Positions 1 through 8,557 of a stretch of DNA of 64,000 bases are shown here, one piece after another. The stretch is from JADHLJ01 sp038146985. Its GTDB lineage: Bacteria; Pseudomonadota; Alphaproteobacteria; Thalassobaculales; Thalassobaculaceae. The position numbers and the translations under genes were made by a program. How positions within the stretch are numbered: the stretch's first letter is position 1; the number at the start of each line of letters is the position of its first letter. The DNA lies in assembly GCA_038146985.1 (NCBI GenBank), contig JAYQSQ010000019.1, positions 62,001-126,000 on the forward strand, in the 5' to 3' direction. Below the pieces are notes generated by a model. That model ran no database searches and had not been told where the DNA came from. It saw only the letters and a list, made by a program, of their open reading frames with translations.

Positions 1-2
1 TC

Positions 3-437
3 GCCGCCTGGACCACGCCGACGCCGGTTGACGAGGTCGGCGCGGGTGCAGCGACGGAAAGCGCGGCTCGCGCCCGGGAGACCGCCGGCGATCTTCCCGA
101 CCGATTGCCGGGAATCGAAATCGGCGAAGGCGTCGAGCGGGTTGGAGGAAATGCGAAGCTCTATCGGAACCTTCTGCGGACATTTCTGGAGACCAGGGCC
201 GACGCGCTGACGGATCTCGACCAGATGCTGGAAAACGGCGCACTCGAGGATGCCACGCGTCTGGCGCATAGCATCAAGGGCGTAAGCGGTAATATCGCGG
301 CGAACCGCCTGTTCGAGGCGTCGGCGGCGCTGGAGGTTGCGTTGAAGGCCGAGGCGGGGGCCGATCTGGCTGACCGGCTGCACGAGTTTAGAGAGGCCCT
401 GCCGGAAGTTCTGGTCTCGATTGAATCGCTTTCCTGA
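3..437 (+). CDS. C-terminal Hpt domain of a hybrid sensor histidine kinase (5' end outside window)
   Basis: The frame is open from the window edge to the TGA at 435-437, so the start lies upstream. The last ~110 residues form a histidine phosphotransfer (Hpt) domain: the phospho-accepting His sits in LAHSIKGVSGNI, the standard H-x-x-K-G motif. The preceding ~35 residues are Ala/Thr/Pro-rich and look like an interdomain linker. By family knowledge such a C-terminal Hpt relays phosphate from an internal receiver domain to a separate response regulator. The single-domain regulator beginning 113 bp downstream is the obvious candidate partner. A stand-alone Hpt protein starting at an internal TTG (105) is possible but less likely. 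Confidence 0.75.
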   Translation, partial: AAWTTPTPVDEVGAGAATESAARARETAGDLPDRLPGIEIGEGVERVGGNAKLYRNLLRTFLETRADALTDLDQMLENGALEDATRLAHSIKGVSGNIAANRLFEASAALEVALKAEAGADLADRLHEFREALPEVLVSIESLS

Positions 438-550
438 TATACGCGGATGAGAGATGGAACCTCACGAGGTTGCGTTCAGGGGGACGATGAATTCTGTGGC
501 ACCGAGCAACGGGCTTTCGCTTATGCTGGCGAGAGGCGGGGAGAACCGAC

Positions 551-964
551 ATGTCGAATGAAAAGACAGCGAAGTCCGGCACGGTGCTGGTCGTCGACGA
601 CGATCCCGAAATCAGGCTGTTGGCCACGGAAATCCTGAGGGCCGAGGGTTACACCGTCTTCGAGGCGGAGGACGCAAGCCGGTGCATGAAATGGCTGAAT
701 GTCGTTCAGCCGTCGCTGATCCTGCTGGACGTGAACATGCCGGAGGTCGACGGTTATCGGCTGTGCAAGACCATTCGCGAGACCTATCCGTCGCTGCCGG
801 CGACGATTCTTTTCGTGACGTCGAACAAGACCGCCGACGATGTGATGATGTCCCGCAAGGTTGGCGGCGACTATTTTCTGACCAAACCGTTCACCGCGAT
901 CCAGCTGGTCGCCGGAATCAAGAAGGCGGTCATCATGAAGCGGCGTCAACTGATGGGCGGATGA
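551..964 (+). CDS. Single-domain response regulator (CheY-like receiver)
   Basis: A 137-aa receiver domain with no output domain. Canonical residues are all visible: acidic pocket D16/D17/D18 after beta-1 (VLVVDDDPE), phospho-acceptor D60 in LLDVNMPEVDG, the switch T90 in FVTSN, and K112 in LTKPF. A GGGGAGA-like ribosome site precedes the ATG. It probably takes phosphate from the Hpt protein just upstream and passes the signal on by protein contact. Target unknown. Confidence 0.85.
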   Translation: MSNEKTAKSGTVLVVDDDPEIRLLATEILRAEGYTVFEAEDASRCMKWLNVVQPSLILLDVNMPEVDGYRLCKTIRETYPSLPATILFVTSNKTADDVMMSRKVGGDYFLTKPFTAIQLVAGIKKAVIMKRRQLMGG

Positions 965-1000
965 CGCGTCGGCCCGGGTAACGCGACGAGACTTCACGGC

Positions 1001-2143
1001 ATGGACTTTCAGCTTTCAGAGGAACAGGTTGCGATCCGCGAGATGGCACGCAATTTCGCGGCGGATCATTTCGCGCCCAACGCCGCGCGCTGGGATGCCG
1101 AGGAGATCTTTCCGGTTGACGAACTGCGCATGGCCGCGGCGCTGGGCCTTGCCGGCATCTATGTGTCCGAGGAGGTCGGCGGTTCCGGTCTCGGGCGGCT
1201 CGAAGCGGCGATTGTGTTCGAGGAACTGGCCGCGGCCTGCCCGTCGACCGCGGCCTATCTGTCGATCCACAACATGGTCGCCTGGATGATCGACCGCTTC
1301 GGCGGCGACGAGATCCGCCAGCGGTTCCTTCCGCGGGTCACCTCCATGGACGCGATGGCAAGCTATTGCCTGACCGAGCCCGGCGCGGGCTCCGACGCCG
1401 CCTCGCTGCGGACCAAGGCAACGAAGGACGGCAGCAGCCACTATGTGCTGAACGGCGCCAAGGCCTTCATATCCGGGGGGCCGACCAGCGACGTCTACGC
1501 GGTCATGTGCCGGACGGGGGACGAGGGGCCGCGCGGGGTATCCTGCGTACTGGTCGAGGCGGGGACGCCGGGCCTCTCCTTCGGCGCCAAGGAACGCAAG
1601 CTCGGCTGGAACAGCCAGCATACCGCAATGGTGAATTTCGAGGATTGCCGTGTGCCGGCGGAAAATCTCGTCGGCGCCGAGGGGGACGGCTTCAAGATCG
1701 CGATGGCCGGGCTGGATGGCGGGCGGATCAATATCGGTGCCTGCTCCATCGGCGGTGCCCGCGCGGCGCTGGAGGCGGCTCGCAGCTACGCCAAGGAACG
1801 CAATCAGTTCGGCCAGCCGATCGCCGAGTTCCAGGCAATCCAGTTCAAGCTCGCGGATATGGCAACCGAACTGGATGCCGCCCGGCTGATGATTCACCGG
1901 GCCGCCGACAGTCTGCAGCGCCGGGACCCGCAGGCGACCGTGCACTGCGCCATGGCGAAACGGATGGCGACGGATATCGGCTCGGCGGTCTGCAACGAGG
2001 CGCTTCAGATCCACGGCGGCTACGGGTATCTGAAGGACTTCCCGCTGGAACGCTTGGTCCGGGATCTTCGGGTGCATCAGATCCTCGAAGGCACCAACGA
2101 GATCATGCGGGTGATCATCTCGCGTCAGCTGTTGCGGGATTGA
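1001..2143 (+). CDS. Acyl-CoA dehydrogenase, probably isobutyryl-CoA dehydrogenase
   Basis: A 380-aa FAD-dependent acyl-CoA dehydrogenase of normal length. Visible landmarks are the N-terminal helical domain, the FAD/substrate segment YCLTEPGAGSDAASL (about 125-140), the middle-domain loop with SGG, the helix QIHGGYGYLKDFPLERL, and the C-terminal EGTNEI motif holding the likely catalytic Glu. The next two genes encode 3-hydroxyisobutyryl-CoA hydrolase and 3-hydroxyisobutyrate dehydrogenase, so oxidation of isobutyryl-CoA to methacrylyl-CoA in valine breakdown is the best assignment. The family assignment is secure; the substrate is inferred from context. Electrons would go to electron-transfer flavoprotein. 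Confidence 0.9.
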   Translation: MDFQLSEEQVAIREMARNFAADHFAPNAARWDAEEIFPVDELRMAAALGLAGIYVSEEVGGSGLGRLEAAIVFEELAAACPSTAAYLSIHNMVAWMIDRFGGDEIRQRFLPRVTSMDAMASYCLTEPGAGSDAASLRTKATKDGSSHYVLNGAKAFISGGPTSDVYAVMCRTGDEGPRGVSCVLVEAGTPGLSFGAKERKLGWNSQHTAMVNFEDCRVPAENLVGAEGDGFKIAMAGLDGGRINIGACSIGGARAALEAARSYAKERNQFGQPIAEFQAIQFKLADMATELDAARLMIHRAADSLQRRDPQATVHCAMAKRMATDIGSAVCNEALQIHGGYGYLKDFPLERLVRDLRVHQILEGTNEIMRVIISRQLLRD

Positions 2144-2170
2144 GGCGTCCTAGCCGAACCGCCACCGCCC

Positions 2171-2265
2171 GTCGTCCCCGCGCAGGCGGGGACCCCTGGT
2201 GCCAAATGCCGGTTGTAAACGTTTCGCCCAACCTGCTAGAGGTCCCCGCCTGCGGGGGGACGACG
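2171..2265. repeat. Inverted repeat of the common alphaproteobacterial 'GGGACCCC / RGDD-type' palindromic class
   Basis: Two arms of about 24 bases (2171-2195 and 2241-2265) are near-perfect reverse complements around a 45-base spacer. They read GTCGTCCCCGCGCAGGCGGG and, inverted, CCCGCCTGCGGGGGGACGAC. Such elements are frequent between genes in Rhodospirillales-like genomes and when translated give 'PRLRGDD'-like peptides. It lies between the acyl-CoA dehydrogenase and the hydrolase gene. The element may fold in RNA and stabilise or terminate the upstream transcript. A variant half-arm occurs at 42407. Confidence 0.7.
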
Positions 2266-2396
2266 AGATATAGGCGGGCTTATTTGCAACCGGACCGCGT
2301 CCTGTCGGACTTTTGTCGAATGGGGTGTGACGATCCTGGGCACGCTTCGATGACCTGGCCGCGAAGTAGATATGCAAACGAAAGCGAGTGGCATCC

Positions 2397-3470
2397 ATGG
2401 AGCCTGAAGTTCTGTTTGAAGAGGCCGACGGAATCGGCACGATCATTCTTAACCGGCCGCGCACCCTGAATGCGCTGACGATGAATATGATCGCCGAGAT
2501 GCGCACCCGCTTTACCGCCTGGCTGGCCGACGACGCGGTGAAGGCCGTGGTGATCAAGGGCGCCGGCGACCGGGCCTTCTGCGCCGGCGGGGACGTGCGG
2601 GCGGTGCGTCAGTCGATCATCGAGTATGACGGCGACGCGAACCCGGAACTGGCCCAGGAATTCTTCTACGAGGAGTACATCCTCAATCACCAGATCCATA
2701 CCAGCCGGAAACCCTATATCGCGCTCATCGACAGGGTGTGCATGGGGGGCGGGGTCGGCCTGTCGGTGCACGGCTCGTTCCGGATCGCGACCGAGCGTAC
2801 CCGGGTCGGGATGCCGGAAACCACCATCGGCCTCTTCCCCGATGTCGGCGGCGCCTGGTTCCTCTCGCGCCTGCCGGGCGAGACCGGCACCTATCTGGCG
2901 CTGACCGGTGTCCCCGTGACCGTGGGCGATTGCGCGGCGCTTGGGATTTCAACCCATGTCGTGTCCTCGGAAAACCTCGAGGAGATCGAAGCGAAGCTCC
3001 ACGCGGCGGACCTTTCCGGAGATGCTCACGCCGCCGTCAAAGCCGTCTTGGACGGTTATGTCATTGATGCGGGCGAAGCGCCGACAGCCGACGCTCGCGA
3101 CGAGATCGACCGCTGCTTCTCCGCCGACCGGGTTGAGGATATCGTCGCGCGGCTGGAGGCCTCGGGCACCGAGTTCGCGGCGCATGCCCTGGAGACCCTG
3201 GCCTCGAAATCGCCGACCAGCCTGAAGGTGACACTGGAGCAGATCCGCCGGGGCGGCCGGGCTACCACCTTCGGCGAGACCATGACCATGGAATACCGGA
3301 TGTCGCAGCATTTCGCGCGCGGCAACGATTTTCCCGAGGGGGTGCGGGCGCTTCTGGTCGATAAGGATCACAAACCGAATTGGAAGCCGGCGCGTCTCGA
3401 GGATGTTTCCGATGCTGCGGTCGCGGGCTATTTTGCGCCCGTGCCCTGGCGCGAATTGACCTTCGATTGA
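2397..3470 (+). CDS. 3-hydroxyisobutyryl-CoA hydrolase (enoyl-CoA hydratase/isomerase family)
   Basis: A 357-aa crotonase-fold protein. The oxyanion-hole segment AFCAGGDVRAV lies near residue 65, the second conserved stretch MGGGVGLSVHGSFRIA near 120, and PETTIGLFPDVGGAWFLSRL near 145. Length and the C-terminal DFPEGVRALLVDKDHKP motif fit 3-hydroxyisobutyryl-CoA hydrolase (HIBCH), which is longer than a simple enoyl-CoA hydratase. It would release free 3-hydroxyisobutyrate, the substrate of the next gene. The ATG at 2397 has GCGAG at suitable spacing; an in-frame GTG lies 9 bases upstream (2388). No separate methacrylyl-CoA hydratase gene is in the cluster. Confidence 0.88.
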   Translation: MEPEVLFEEADGIGTIILNRPRTLNALTMNMIAEMRTRFTAWLADDAVKAVVIKGAGDRAFCAGGDVRAVRQSIIEYDGDANPELAQEFFYEEYILNHQIHTSRKPYIALIDRVCMGGGVGLSVHGSFRIATERTRVGMPETTIGLFPDVGGAWFLSRLPGETGTYLALTGVPVTVGDCAALGISTHVVSSENLEEIEAKLHAADLSGDAHAAVKAVLDGYVIDAGEAPTADARDEIDRCFSADRVEDIVARLEASGTEFAAHALETLASKSPTSLKVTLEQIRRGGRATTFGETMTMEYRMSQHFARGNDFPEGVRALLVDKDHKPNWKPARLEDVSDAAVAGYFAPVPWRELTFD

Positions 3471-3522
3471 CCCGCAAGGCGCAATGAGAACGAGATAGAC
3501 AGGATTCCGGGGGAGAACAACC

Positions 3523-4404
3523 ATGGCACGGATCGCCTTCATCGGGCTGGGCAACATGGGCTTGCCGATGGCCAAGAACCTTCTGGCGGCCGGACACCAG
3601 GTCACCGGCTTCGATTTGGTCAAGGAGGCGGTCGACGCGCTTGCCGCCGCCGGCGGGACGGCGGCGTCCTCGGCGAAAGACGCTCTGCCCGGTTCGGAGG
3701 TGGTGATCACCATGCTGCCGGAGGGCCGACACGTCCGTGACGTCTATGGCTCGGCGGTAATTCTCGGAGCGCCGGCGGGTGCTCTCCTGATCGACTGCTC
3801 GACGATCGACGTTGATTCCGCGAGGGCGGTCGAGGCGAACGCGCGCGAGGCTGGGTTCGAGATGGTGGACGCCCCGGTCTCCGGAGGTACCGGCGGCGCC
3901 GAGGCGGGGACGTTGACGTTCATGGTCGGCGGCTCCGACGCGGCGTTCTCCCGCGCCAAGCCGTATCTCTATGCGATGGGCAAGAATATCGTGCACACCG
4001 GCGGCCCCGGGAACGGGCAGGCGGCGAAGATCTGCAACAACATGATCCTCGGGATCTCCATGATCGCGGTATGCGAAAGCTTCGCCATGGCCGAGAAGCT
4101 TGGCCTTGATGCGCAGAAGCTGTTCAACGTCACCTCGACCTCGTCGAGCCAGTGCTGGGCGATGACGAGCTATCTGCCGGTTCCGGGTCCGGTGCCGGCG
4201 TCTCCGGCGAACCGGGACTACAAGGCGGGGTTCACTGCCGCGATGATGGCAAAGGACATGGCACTCGCCCAAGACGCGGCGCAATCGACGGGCCATGACG
4301 CCCAACTCGGCGCCCATGCGCTGGAAATGTATCGCAAGTTCTGCGAGGCGGGTAACGGGCCGCTCGACTTTTCCGGCATCTACCGAATGATCCACGGCAA
4401 TTGA
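3523..4404 (+). CDS. mmsB: 3-hydroxyisobutyrate dehydrogenase
   Basis: A 293-aa NAD-dependent beta-hydroxyacid dehydrogenase. The N-terminal Rossmann motif is GLGNMGLPMAKNL (residues 7-19), the substrate-binding signature is DAPVSGGTGGAEAGT (about 119-133), and the catalytic Lys lies in GQAAKICNNM (about 171). It oxidises 3-hydroxyisobutyrate to methylmalonate semialdehyde in valine catabolism. It ends the three-gene valine cluster, 52 bases after the hydrolase. A second, more divergent family member lies at 47.5 kb. Confidence 0.93.
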   Translation: MARIAFIGLGNMGLPMAKNLLAAGHQVTGFDLVKEAVDALAAAGGTAASSAKDALPGSEVVITMLPEGRHVRDVYGSAVILGAPAGALLIDCSTIDVDSARAVEANAREAGFEMVDAPVSGGTGGAEAGTLTFMVGGSDAAFSRAKPYLYAMGKNIVHTGGPGNGQAAKICNNMILGISMIAVCESFAMAEKLGLDAQKLFNVTSTSSSQCWAMTSYLPVPGPVPASPANRDYKAGFTAAMMAKDMALAQDAAQSTGHDAQLGAHALEMYRKFCEAGNGPLDFSGIYRMIHGN

Positions 4405-4411
4405 GTTGCGT

Positions 4412-4449
4412 AAACCTGCGAATCCACGGTAAATGCATTCGTCAGGTTT
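4412..4449. promoter_or_regulatory. 38-bp imperfect palindrome upstream of the MarR gene; candidate operator
   Basis: AAACCTGCGAAT (4412-4423) is repeated in inverted form as ATTCGTCAGGTTT (4437-4449), one extra base apart, around a 13-base centre. It sits 7 bases after the mmsB stop and 33 bases before the MarR start. MarR proteins are dimers that commonly bind such palindromes at their own promoter, so autoregulation is the simplest reading. No run of T follows, which argues against an intrinsic terminator. Confidence 0.45.
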
Positions 4450-4482
4450 CCGAACGCGCATTGATCTTGTAATCTAGAGCCC

Positions 4483-5004
4483 ATGGCTGATTCCTCGACC
4501 GACACCGTCACCAGCACCGCGTCCGCTTCGACGCGGCAGGAGTATTTGGAGGCGATTAAACTTATCGAGCGCTTGCACCGGCAGTTTCTTGAGGTAGTCA
4601 AGACTGAGTTGGACCGGCGGGGTACCGAGGACATCAACAATATTCAGGCTCTGATCCTGTTCAATATCGGTGACGATGAGTTGACGGTCGGTGAGTTGAT
4701 GAACCGTGGCTATTATCTCGGCTCGAACGTTTCCTATAACGTCCGCAAGATGGTCGAAAACAATTACCTGATTCAGGAACGCTCGACTCACGACCGACGC
4801 TCGATCCGGGTCCGGCTGTCGGACAAGGGGCTGGAGCTTTGCGGCCAAATTTCCGACATGTTCGACCGCCACGCCGGGGCGCTGGAGCAGGCCAATATTG
4901 ATCATGACGAACTGCGTGGCGCCAGCGTGGCCTACGGCCAGTTGGAGCGGTTCTGGGTCGGCTTGTTGAACTACAATCTGCGCGGCGCGCTGCCGCCCCT
5001 GTGA
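4483..5004 (+). CDS. MarR-family winged-helix transcriptional regulator (LdtR-like)
   Basis: A 173-aa protein with a central winged-helix region: helix segment INNIQALILFNIG, then LTVGELMNRGYYLGSNVSYN and the wing QERSTHDRRSIRVRLSDKG (roughly residues 45-125). The N-terminal 15 residues are Ser/Thr-rich. It resembles the alphaproteobacterial LdtR/MarR type described as a regulator of cell-wall L,D-transpeptidase and stress genes; this sub-family assignment is from memory of the motif and is moderate. A palindrome directly upstream may be its operator, and a short hairpin follows the gene. Confidence 0.8.
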   Translation: MADSSTDTVTSTASASTRQEYLEAIKLIERLHRQFLEVVKTELDRRGTEDINNIQALILFNIGDDELTVGELMNRGYYLGSNVSYNVRKMVENNYLIQERSTHDRRSIRVRLSDKGLELCGQISDMFDRHAGALEQANIDHDELRGASVAYGQLERFWVGLLNYNLRGALPPL

Positions 5005-5029
5005 CATTGCCGGCTTGCCGCTTGAATTC

Positions 5030-5044
5030 GGCGTTGCCAACGCC
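5030..5044 (+). terminator. Short hairpin after the MarR gene, possible intrinsic terminator
   Basis: GGCGTT (5030-5035), a 3-base loop GCC, and AACGCC (5039-5044) form a perfect 6-bp stem followed by TTTG. It starts 26 bases after the regulator's stop codon. The T-run is short, so termination strength is uncertain. Confidence 0.4.
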
Positions 5045-5161
5045 TTTGCGCGGCCGCACGGATGCCTTATTTCATTTGGACAGTGATGGGACGAATCCCT
5101 AAAGTCCGGTCGCGTCCGCGGGCCGTGACGTGATCTCTCCTTTCATCGAGCGAGGACGCCG

Positions 5162-6475
5162 ATGCGACTGACGAACTACTTCATTCCGACCCTGCGCGAC
5201 ACGCCCAAGGAGGCGCAGATCGTCTCGCATCGCTACATGCTGCGGGCCGGGATGATTCAGCAGGCCAGCGCCGGAATCTACTCGTGGCTGCCGATGGGAT
5301 ACCGGGTGCTGCGCAAGATCGAACAGATCGTGCGCGAGGAACAGGATGCGTCGGGGGCCCAGGAAGTTCTGATGCCCACCATCCAGTCCGCCGACCTCTG
5401 GCGGGAGAGTGGGCGTTACGACGACTACGGTAAGGAGATGCTGCGGATCTGCGACCGTCACGACCGCGACATGCTGTTCGGGCCGACCAACGAGGAGCAG
5501 ATCACCGACATCTTCCGCACCCATGTGAAAAGCTATCGGGCGCTGCCGCTCAACCTCTATCACATCCAGTGGAAGTTCCGGGACGAGGTGCGTCCCCGGT
5601 TCGGCATCATGCGCGGACGCGAGTTCCTGATGAAGGACGCCTATTCCTTTGACGTGGATTACGCGGGCGCGGTCCGGGCCTACAATAAGATGTTCGTGGC
5701 GTACCTGAAGACCTATGCCCGTATGGGCCTGAAGGCGATCCCCATGGCCGCCGACAGCGGCCCGATCGGCGGGGACATGAGCCATGAATTCGTCATCCTC
5801 GCGGAAACCGGCGAAAGCGAGGTCTATTGTCACAAGGATTGGCTCAACGTCGACGTGCTGTCCCAGGATATCGACATCAATTCCGATCTCCAGCCCGTCG
5901 TCGATTCCTTCCTGTCCCGCTATGCCGCGACGGACGAGAAACATGATCCGGCGAAATGTCCGGTGCCTGAAAGCGACCTGATCACCACGCGCGGCATCGA
6001 GGTCGGGCATATCTTCTATTTCGGCACCAAATATTCCGAACCCCTGGGCGCCCGGGTCACCGGTCCGGACGGCAAGGATGTGGCGGTCCATATGGGCTCC
6101 TACGGGGTCGGTGTCTCGCGGCTTGTCGGCGGCATCATTGAGGCGAGCCACGACGACCGCGGCATCATCTGGCCCGAGGCGGTGGCGCCGTTCCGGGTCG
6201 GGTTGGTCAATATCAAGGTCGGTGACGACGCATGCACGAAGGTGTGCGAGGATCTCTATCGCGGGCTCGGCAATGCCCGCATCGAGACCTTGTACGACGA
6301 CCGGGACGAGCGGACCGGCGCCAAGCTTGCCGACATGGACCTGATCGGGCTGCCTTGGCAGGTCGTCGTCGGCCCGCGCGGCGTGAAAAACGGCGTGGTC
6401 GAGGTGAAGAATCGCCGCACCGGTGAAACCGAGGAAATGTCGCCGGATGCGGTGCTGAACCGCTTCGCCGGATAA
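5162..6475 (+). CDS. proS: Prolyl-tRNA synthetase, short alphaproteobacterial form
   Basis: A 437-aa class II aminoacyl-tRNA synthetase that charges tRNA-Pro. The N-terminus MRLTNYFIPTLRDTPKEA, the motif 2 region around IQWKFRDEVRPRFGIMRGRE and the downstream MKDAYSFD are typical. The motif 3 region with GSYGVGVSRL and a C-terminal anticodon-binding domain follow. At 437 residues it lacks the large cis-editing insertion found in the ~570-residue enterobacterial enzyme, as usual in alphaproteobacteria. It is followed 26 bases later by lolC, a conserved order. Confidence 0.96.
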   Translation: MRLTNYFIPTLRDTPKEAQIVSHRYMLRAGMIQQASAGIYSWLPMGYRVLRKIEQIVREEQDASGAQEVLMPTIQSADLWRESGRYDDYGKEMLRICDRHDRDMLFGPTNEEQITDIFRTHVKSYRALPLNLYHIQWKFRDEVRPRFGIMRGREFLMKDAYSFDVDYAGAVRAYNKMFVAYLKTYARMGLKAIPMAADSGPIGGDMSHEFVILAETGESEVYCHKDWLNVDVLSQDIDINSDLQPVVDSFLSRYAATDEKHDPAKCPVPESDLITTRGIEVGHIFYFGTKYSEPLGARVTGPDGKDVAVHMGSYGVGVSRLVGGIIEASHDDRGIIWPEAVAPFRVGLVNIKVGDDACTKVCEDLYRGLGNARIETLYDDRDERTGAKLADMDLIGLPWQVVVGPRGVKNGVVEVKNRRTGETEEMSPDAVLNRFAG

Positions 6476-6501
6476 TCCGGCAGACGGAACGGGAGACAAC
6501 A

Positions 6502-7746
6502 GTGTTCGGACCCTTCGAGCGGCTCGTGGCCCTGCGCTATCTGCGCTCCCGCCGCCAGGAAGGCTTCATTTCCGTGATCGCGTGGTTTTCGCTGCTGGGC
6601 ATCGGCCTGGGAGTGGCCACCCTGATCATCGTGATGTCGGTGATGAACGGCTTCCGCGCCGAACTTCTGGGGCGCATCCTGGGTTTGAACGGACATGCCG
6701 CGGTGCATGGCAGTCAATCACCGATGACCGGTTATGATCAGTTGGCGGTGCGGATCGGAGAAATTCCCGGCGTGCTTACGGTGACGCCGCAATTGCAGGG
6801 CCAGGTGATGGCCATGGTCAATGGCGCCGCGAGTGGTGCCCTGGTCCGCGGCCTCAGGGCAACGGACCTGACGGCGCGGCAGGTGATTCCGGAAAACATC
6901 GTTGCCGGCTCGCTTGAGAATTTCGCCGGTGGTCCGTCCGTTATCCTCGGCTCCCGCCTCGCCCGCAGGCTCGGGGTCGGGATCGGCGACAAGGTGACGC
7001 TGATCTCTCCGTCCAGCACGCCCACCGCGTTCGGCAGCGTGCCGAGAATGCGCGCCTTCACCATTGTCGCGCTGTTCAATGTCGGCATGTTCGAATACGA
7101 CAACACCTTCATCTACATGCCGCTTGACCAGGCCCAGCTGTTCTTCAAGAGCGGGGATGCGGTGAACGCGATCGAGATCATGGTCTCGAACCCGGATCGC
7201 GTCGACGCGATCCGCGACCCACTGGCCCAGGTCATCGGCGAAGGCCGCTACGCGGTCGATTGGAAACAGCAGAATTCCAGCTTCTTCAACGCGCTCCAGG
7301 TCGAACGGAACGTCATGTTCCTGATCCTGACCCTGATCATCCTGGTCGCCGCCTTCAACATCATTTCCTCGATGATGATGCTGGTGAACGACAAACGCGC
7401 CTCGATCGCGATTATGCGGACCATGGGTGCCTCGCAGGGCATGATCACGCGGATCTTCTTCATGTCCGGTGCTAGCGTCGGCGTGATCGGCACGATCTTC
7501 GGCTCGCTTCTGGGATTGGTGTTCTGCTGGAACATCGAGACCATCAGGCAATGGCTGCAAAACTTCACCGGCGCGGAATTGTTCAGCGCCGAGATCTATT
7601 TTCTTTCGACCCTGCCGGCCGAGGTCGATCCGGTCGAGGTGATCCTGGTGATCGCGATGGCGCTGTTCCTGTCCTTTGCGGCATCAATTTATCCGTCGTG
7701 GCGGGCGTCGCGCACCGATCCGGTCGAGGCCTTGCGGTATGGCTGA
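6502..7746 (+). CDS. lolC: Lipoprotein-releasing ABC transporter permease (LolC/LolE family)
   Basis: A 414-aa inner-membrane permease with one N-terminal transmembrane segment (about 22-48), a large periplasmic domain with the MacB-like core, and three C-terminal segments (from about 270). The start is GTG at 6502, preceded by GGGAGA. With LolD it extracts mature lipoproteins from the inner membrane and passes them to LolA. Only one permease gene is present, so a homodimeric transporter (LolF-like) is likely unless a second copy lies elsewhere. It overlaps lolD by 8 bases. Confidence 0.93.
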   Translation: MFGPFERLVALRYLRSRRQEGFISVIAWFSLLGIGLGVATLIIVMSVMNGFRAELLGRILGLNGHAAVHGSQSPMTGYDQLAVRIGEIPGVLTVTPQLQGQVMAMVNGAASGALVRGLRATDLTARQVIPENIVAGSLENFAGGPSVILGSRLARRLGVGIGDKVTLISPSSTPTAFGSVPRMRAFTIVALFNVGMFEYDNTFIYMPLDQAQLFFKSGDAVNAIEIMVSNPDRVDAIRDPLAQVIGEGRYAVDWKQQNSSFFNALQVERNVMFLILTLIILVAAFNIISSMMMLVNDKRASIAIMRTMGASQGMITRIFFMSGASVGVIGTIFGSLLGLVFCWNIETIRQWLQNFTGAELFSAEIYFLSTLPAEVDPVEVILVIAMALFLSFAASIYPSWRASRTDPVEALRYG

Positions 7747-8479
7747 GCCGGTCAACAGGCAATACGACCTTGAAATGATCGCCGCCGGGGGCGAGCGCAG
7801 GCCCGTGGCGCTGGAGCTGCGCGGCGCGGTCCGCCGCTACACCCAGGCCGCCGAGAGCTTGGAAATCCTGCGCGGCGTGGATCTTCGGATCGAGCGCGGG
7901 GAAATGGTCGCGCTGGTCGGGCCGTCCGGTTCGGGCAAGTCGACATTGCTGCACACCGCCGGGTTGCTGGAGCCGCCGACATCCGGACAAGTATTCTTCG
8001 AGGGCAGGGATTGCGGGCCGTTATCGGATTCCGAACGCACGCGGATCCGGCGCGACGGCATCGGGTTCGTTTATCAGTTTCATCACCTGCTGCCCGAGTT
8101 CACTGCGCTTGAGAACGTGATGGTGCCGCAGATGATCGCCGGCCTCGACAGGAACGAAGCGATGGACCGGGCCCGCCAGTTGCTGGAACTGGTCGGGCTC
8201 GCCGACCGGGCATCGCACCGCCCCGCGCGGCTTTCCAGCGGCGAGCAGCAGCGCGTCGCCATCGTCCGTGCGATCGCGAACGTACCGGCGGTCCTGCTGG
8301 CGGACGAGCCCACGGGCAATCTGGACCCGCAAACCTCGGCCGAGGTTTTTGACCAGTTACGCCGCATCGTCGAGGCGACCAAGATCGCCGCGCTGGTGGC
8401 GACCCATAACATGGACCTCGCTCGGCGTATGGATCGGATCGTCGCCCTGGAGGGTGGAAAGCTGGTCCAACGGGGCTGA
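7739..8479 (+). CDS. lolD: Lipoprotein-releasing ABC transporter ATP-binding protein
   Basis: A 246-aa ABC ATPase. The Walker A motif GPSGSGKST is at 61-69, the Q-loop lies near YQFHHLLPEFTALENV, the signature is LSSGEQQRV, and Walker B/D-loop is LLADEPTGNLD. The ATG at 7739 lies inside the last codons of lolC, which supports translational coupling and this start rather than the longer in-frame extension. It powers lipoprotein release with the preceding permease. Confidence 0.94.
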   Translation: MAEPVNRQYDLEMIAAGGERRPVALELRGAVRRYTQAAESLEILRGVDLRIERGEMVALVGPSGSGKSTLLHTAGLLEPPTSGQVFFEGRDCGPLSDSERTRIRRDGIGFVYQFHHLLPEFTALENVMVPQMIAGLDRNEAMDRARQLLELVGLADRASHRPARLSSGEQQRVAIVRAIANVPAVLLADEPTGNLDPQTSAEVFDQLRRIVEATKIAALVATHNMDLARRMDRIVALEGGKLVQRG

Positions 8480-8504
8480 CGGAAGCGGAAACCGAGACGC
8501 TGAA

Positions 8505-8528
8505 CCATCCACAAGATCCTGTGGATAA
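8505..8528. promoter_or_regulatory. Inverted pair of DnaA-box sequences upstream of dnaE
   Basis: TGTGGATAA at 8520-8528 is an exact reverse-strand match to the consensus DnaA box TTATCCACA. CCATCCACA at 8505-8513 matches 7 of 9 positions on the other orientation. Together they form ATCCACA-6-TGTGGAT, a perfect 7-bp inverted repeat. The pair lies about 100 bases before the dnaE start, in the only sizeable gap between lolD and dnaE. Regulation by DnaA is inference. Confidence 0.5.
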
Positions 8529-8557
8529 GTCTCCCCACAATTCAACATCATGCGGCT

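Noticed and set aside
5099..6499. Long minus-strand open frame opposite proS
   Set aside because: Shadow of a GC-rich gene; composition is low-complexity H/D/R/V and proS is certain on the plus strand.
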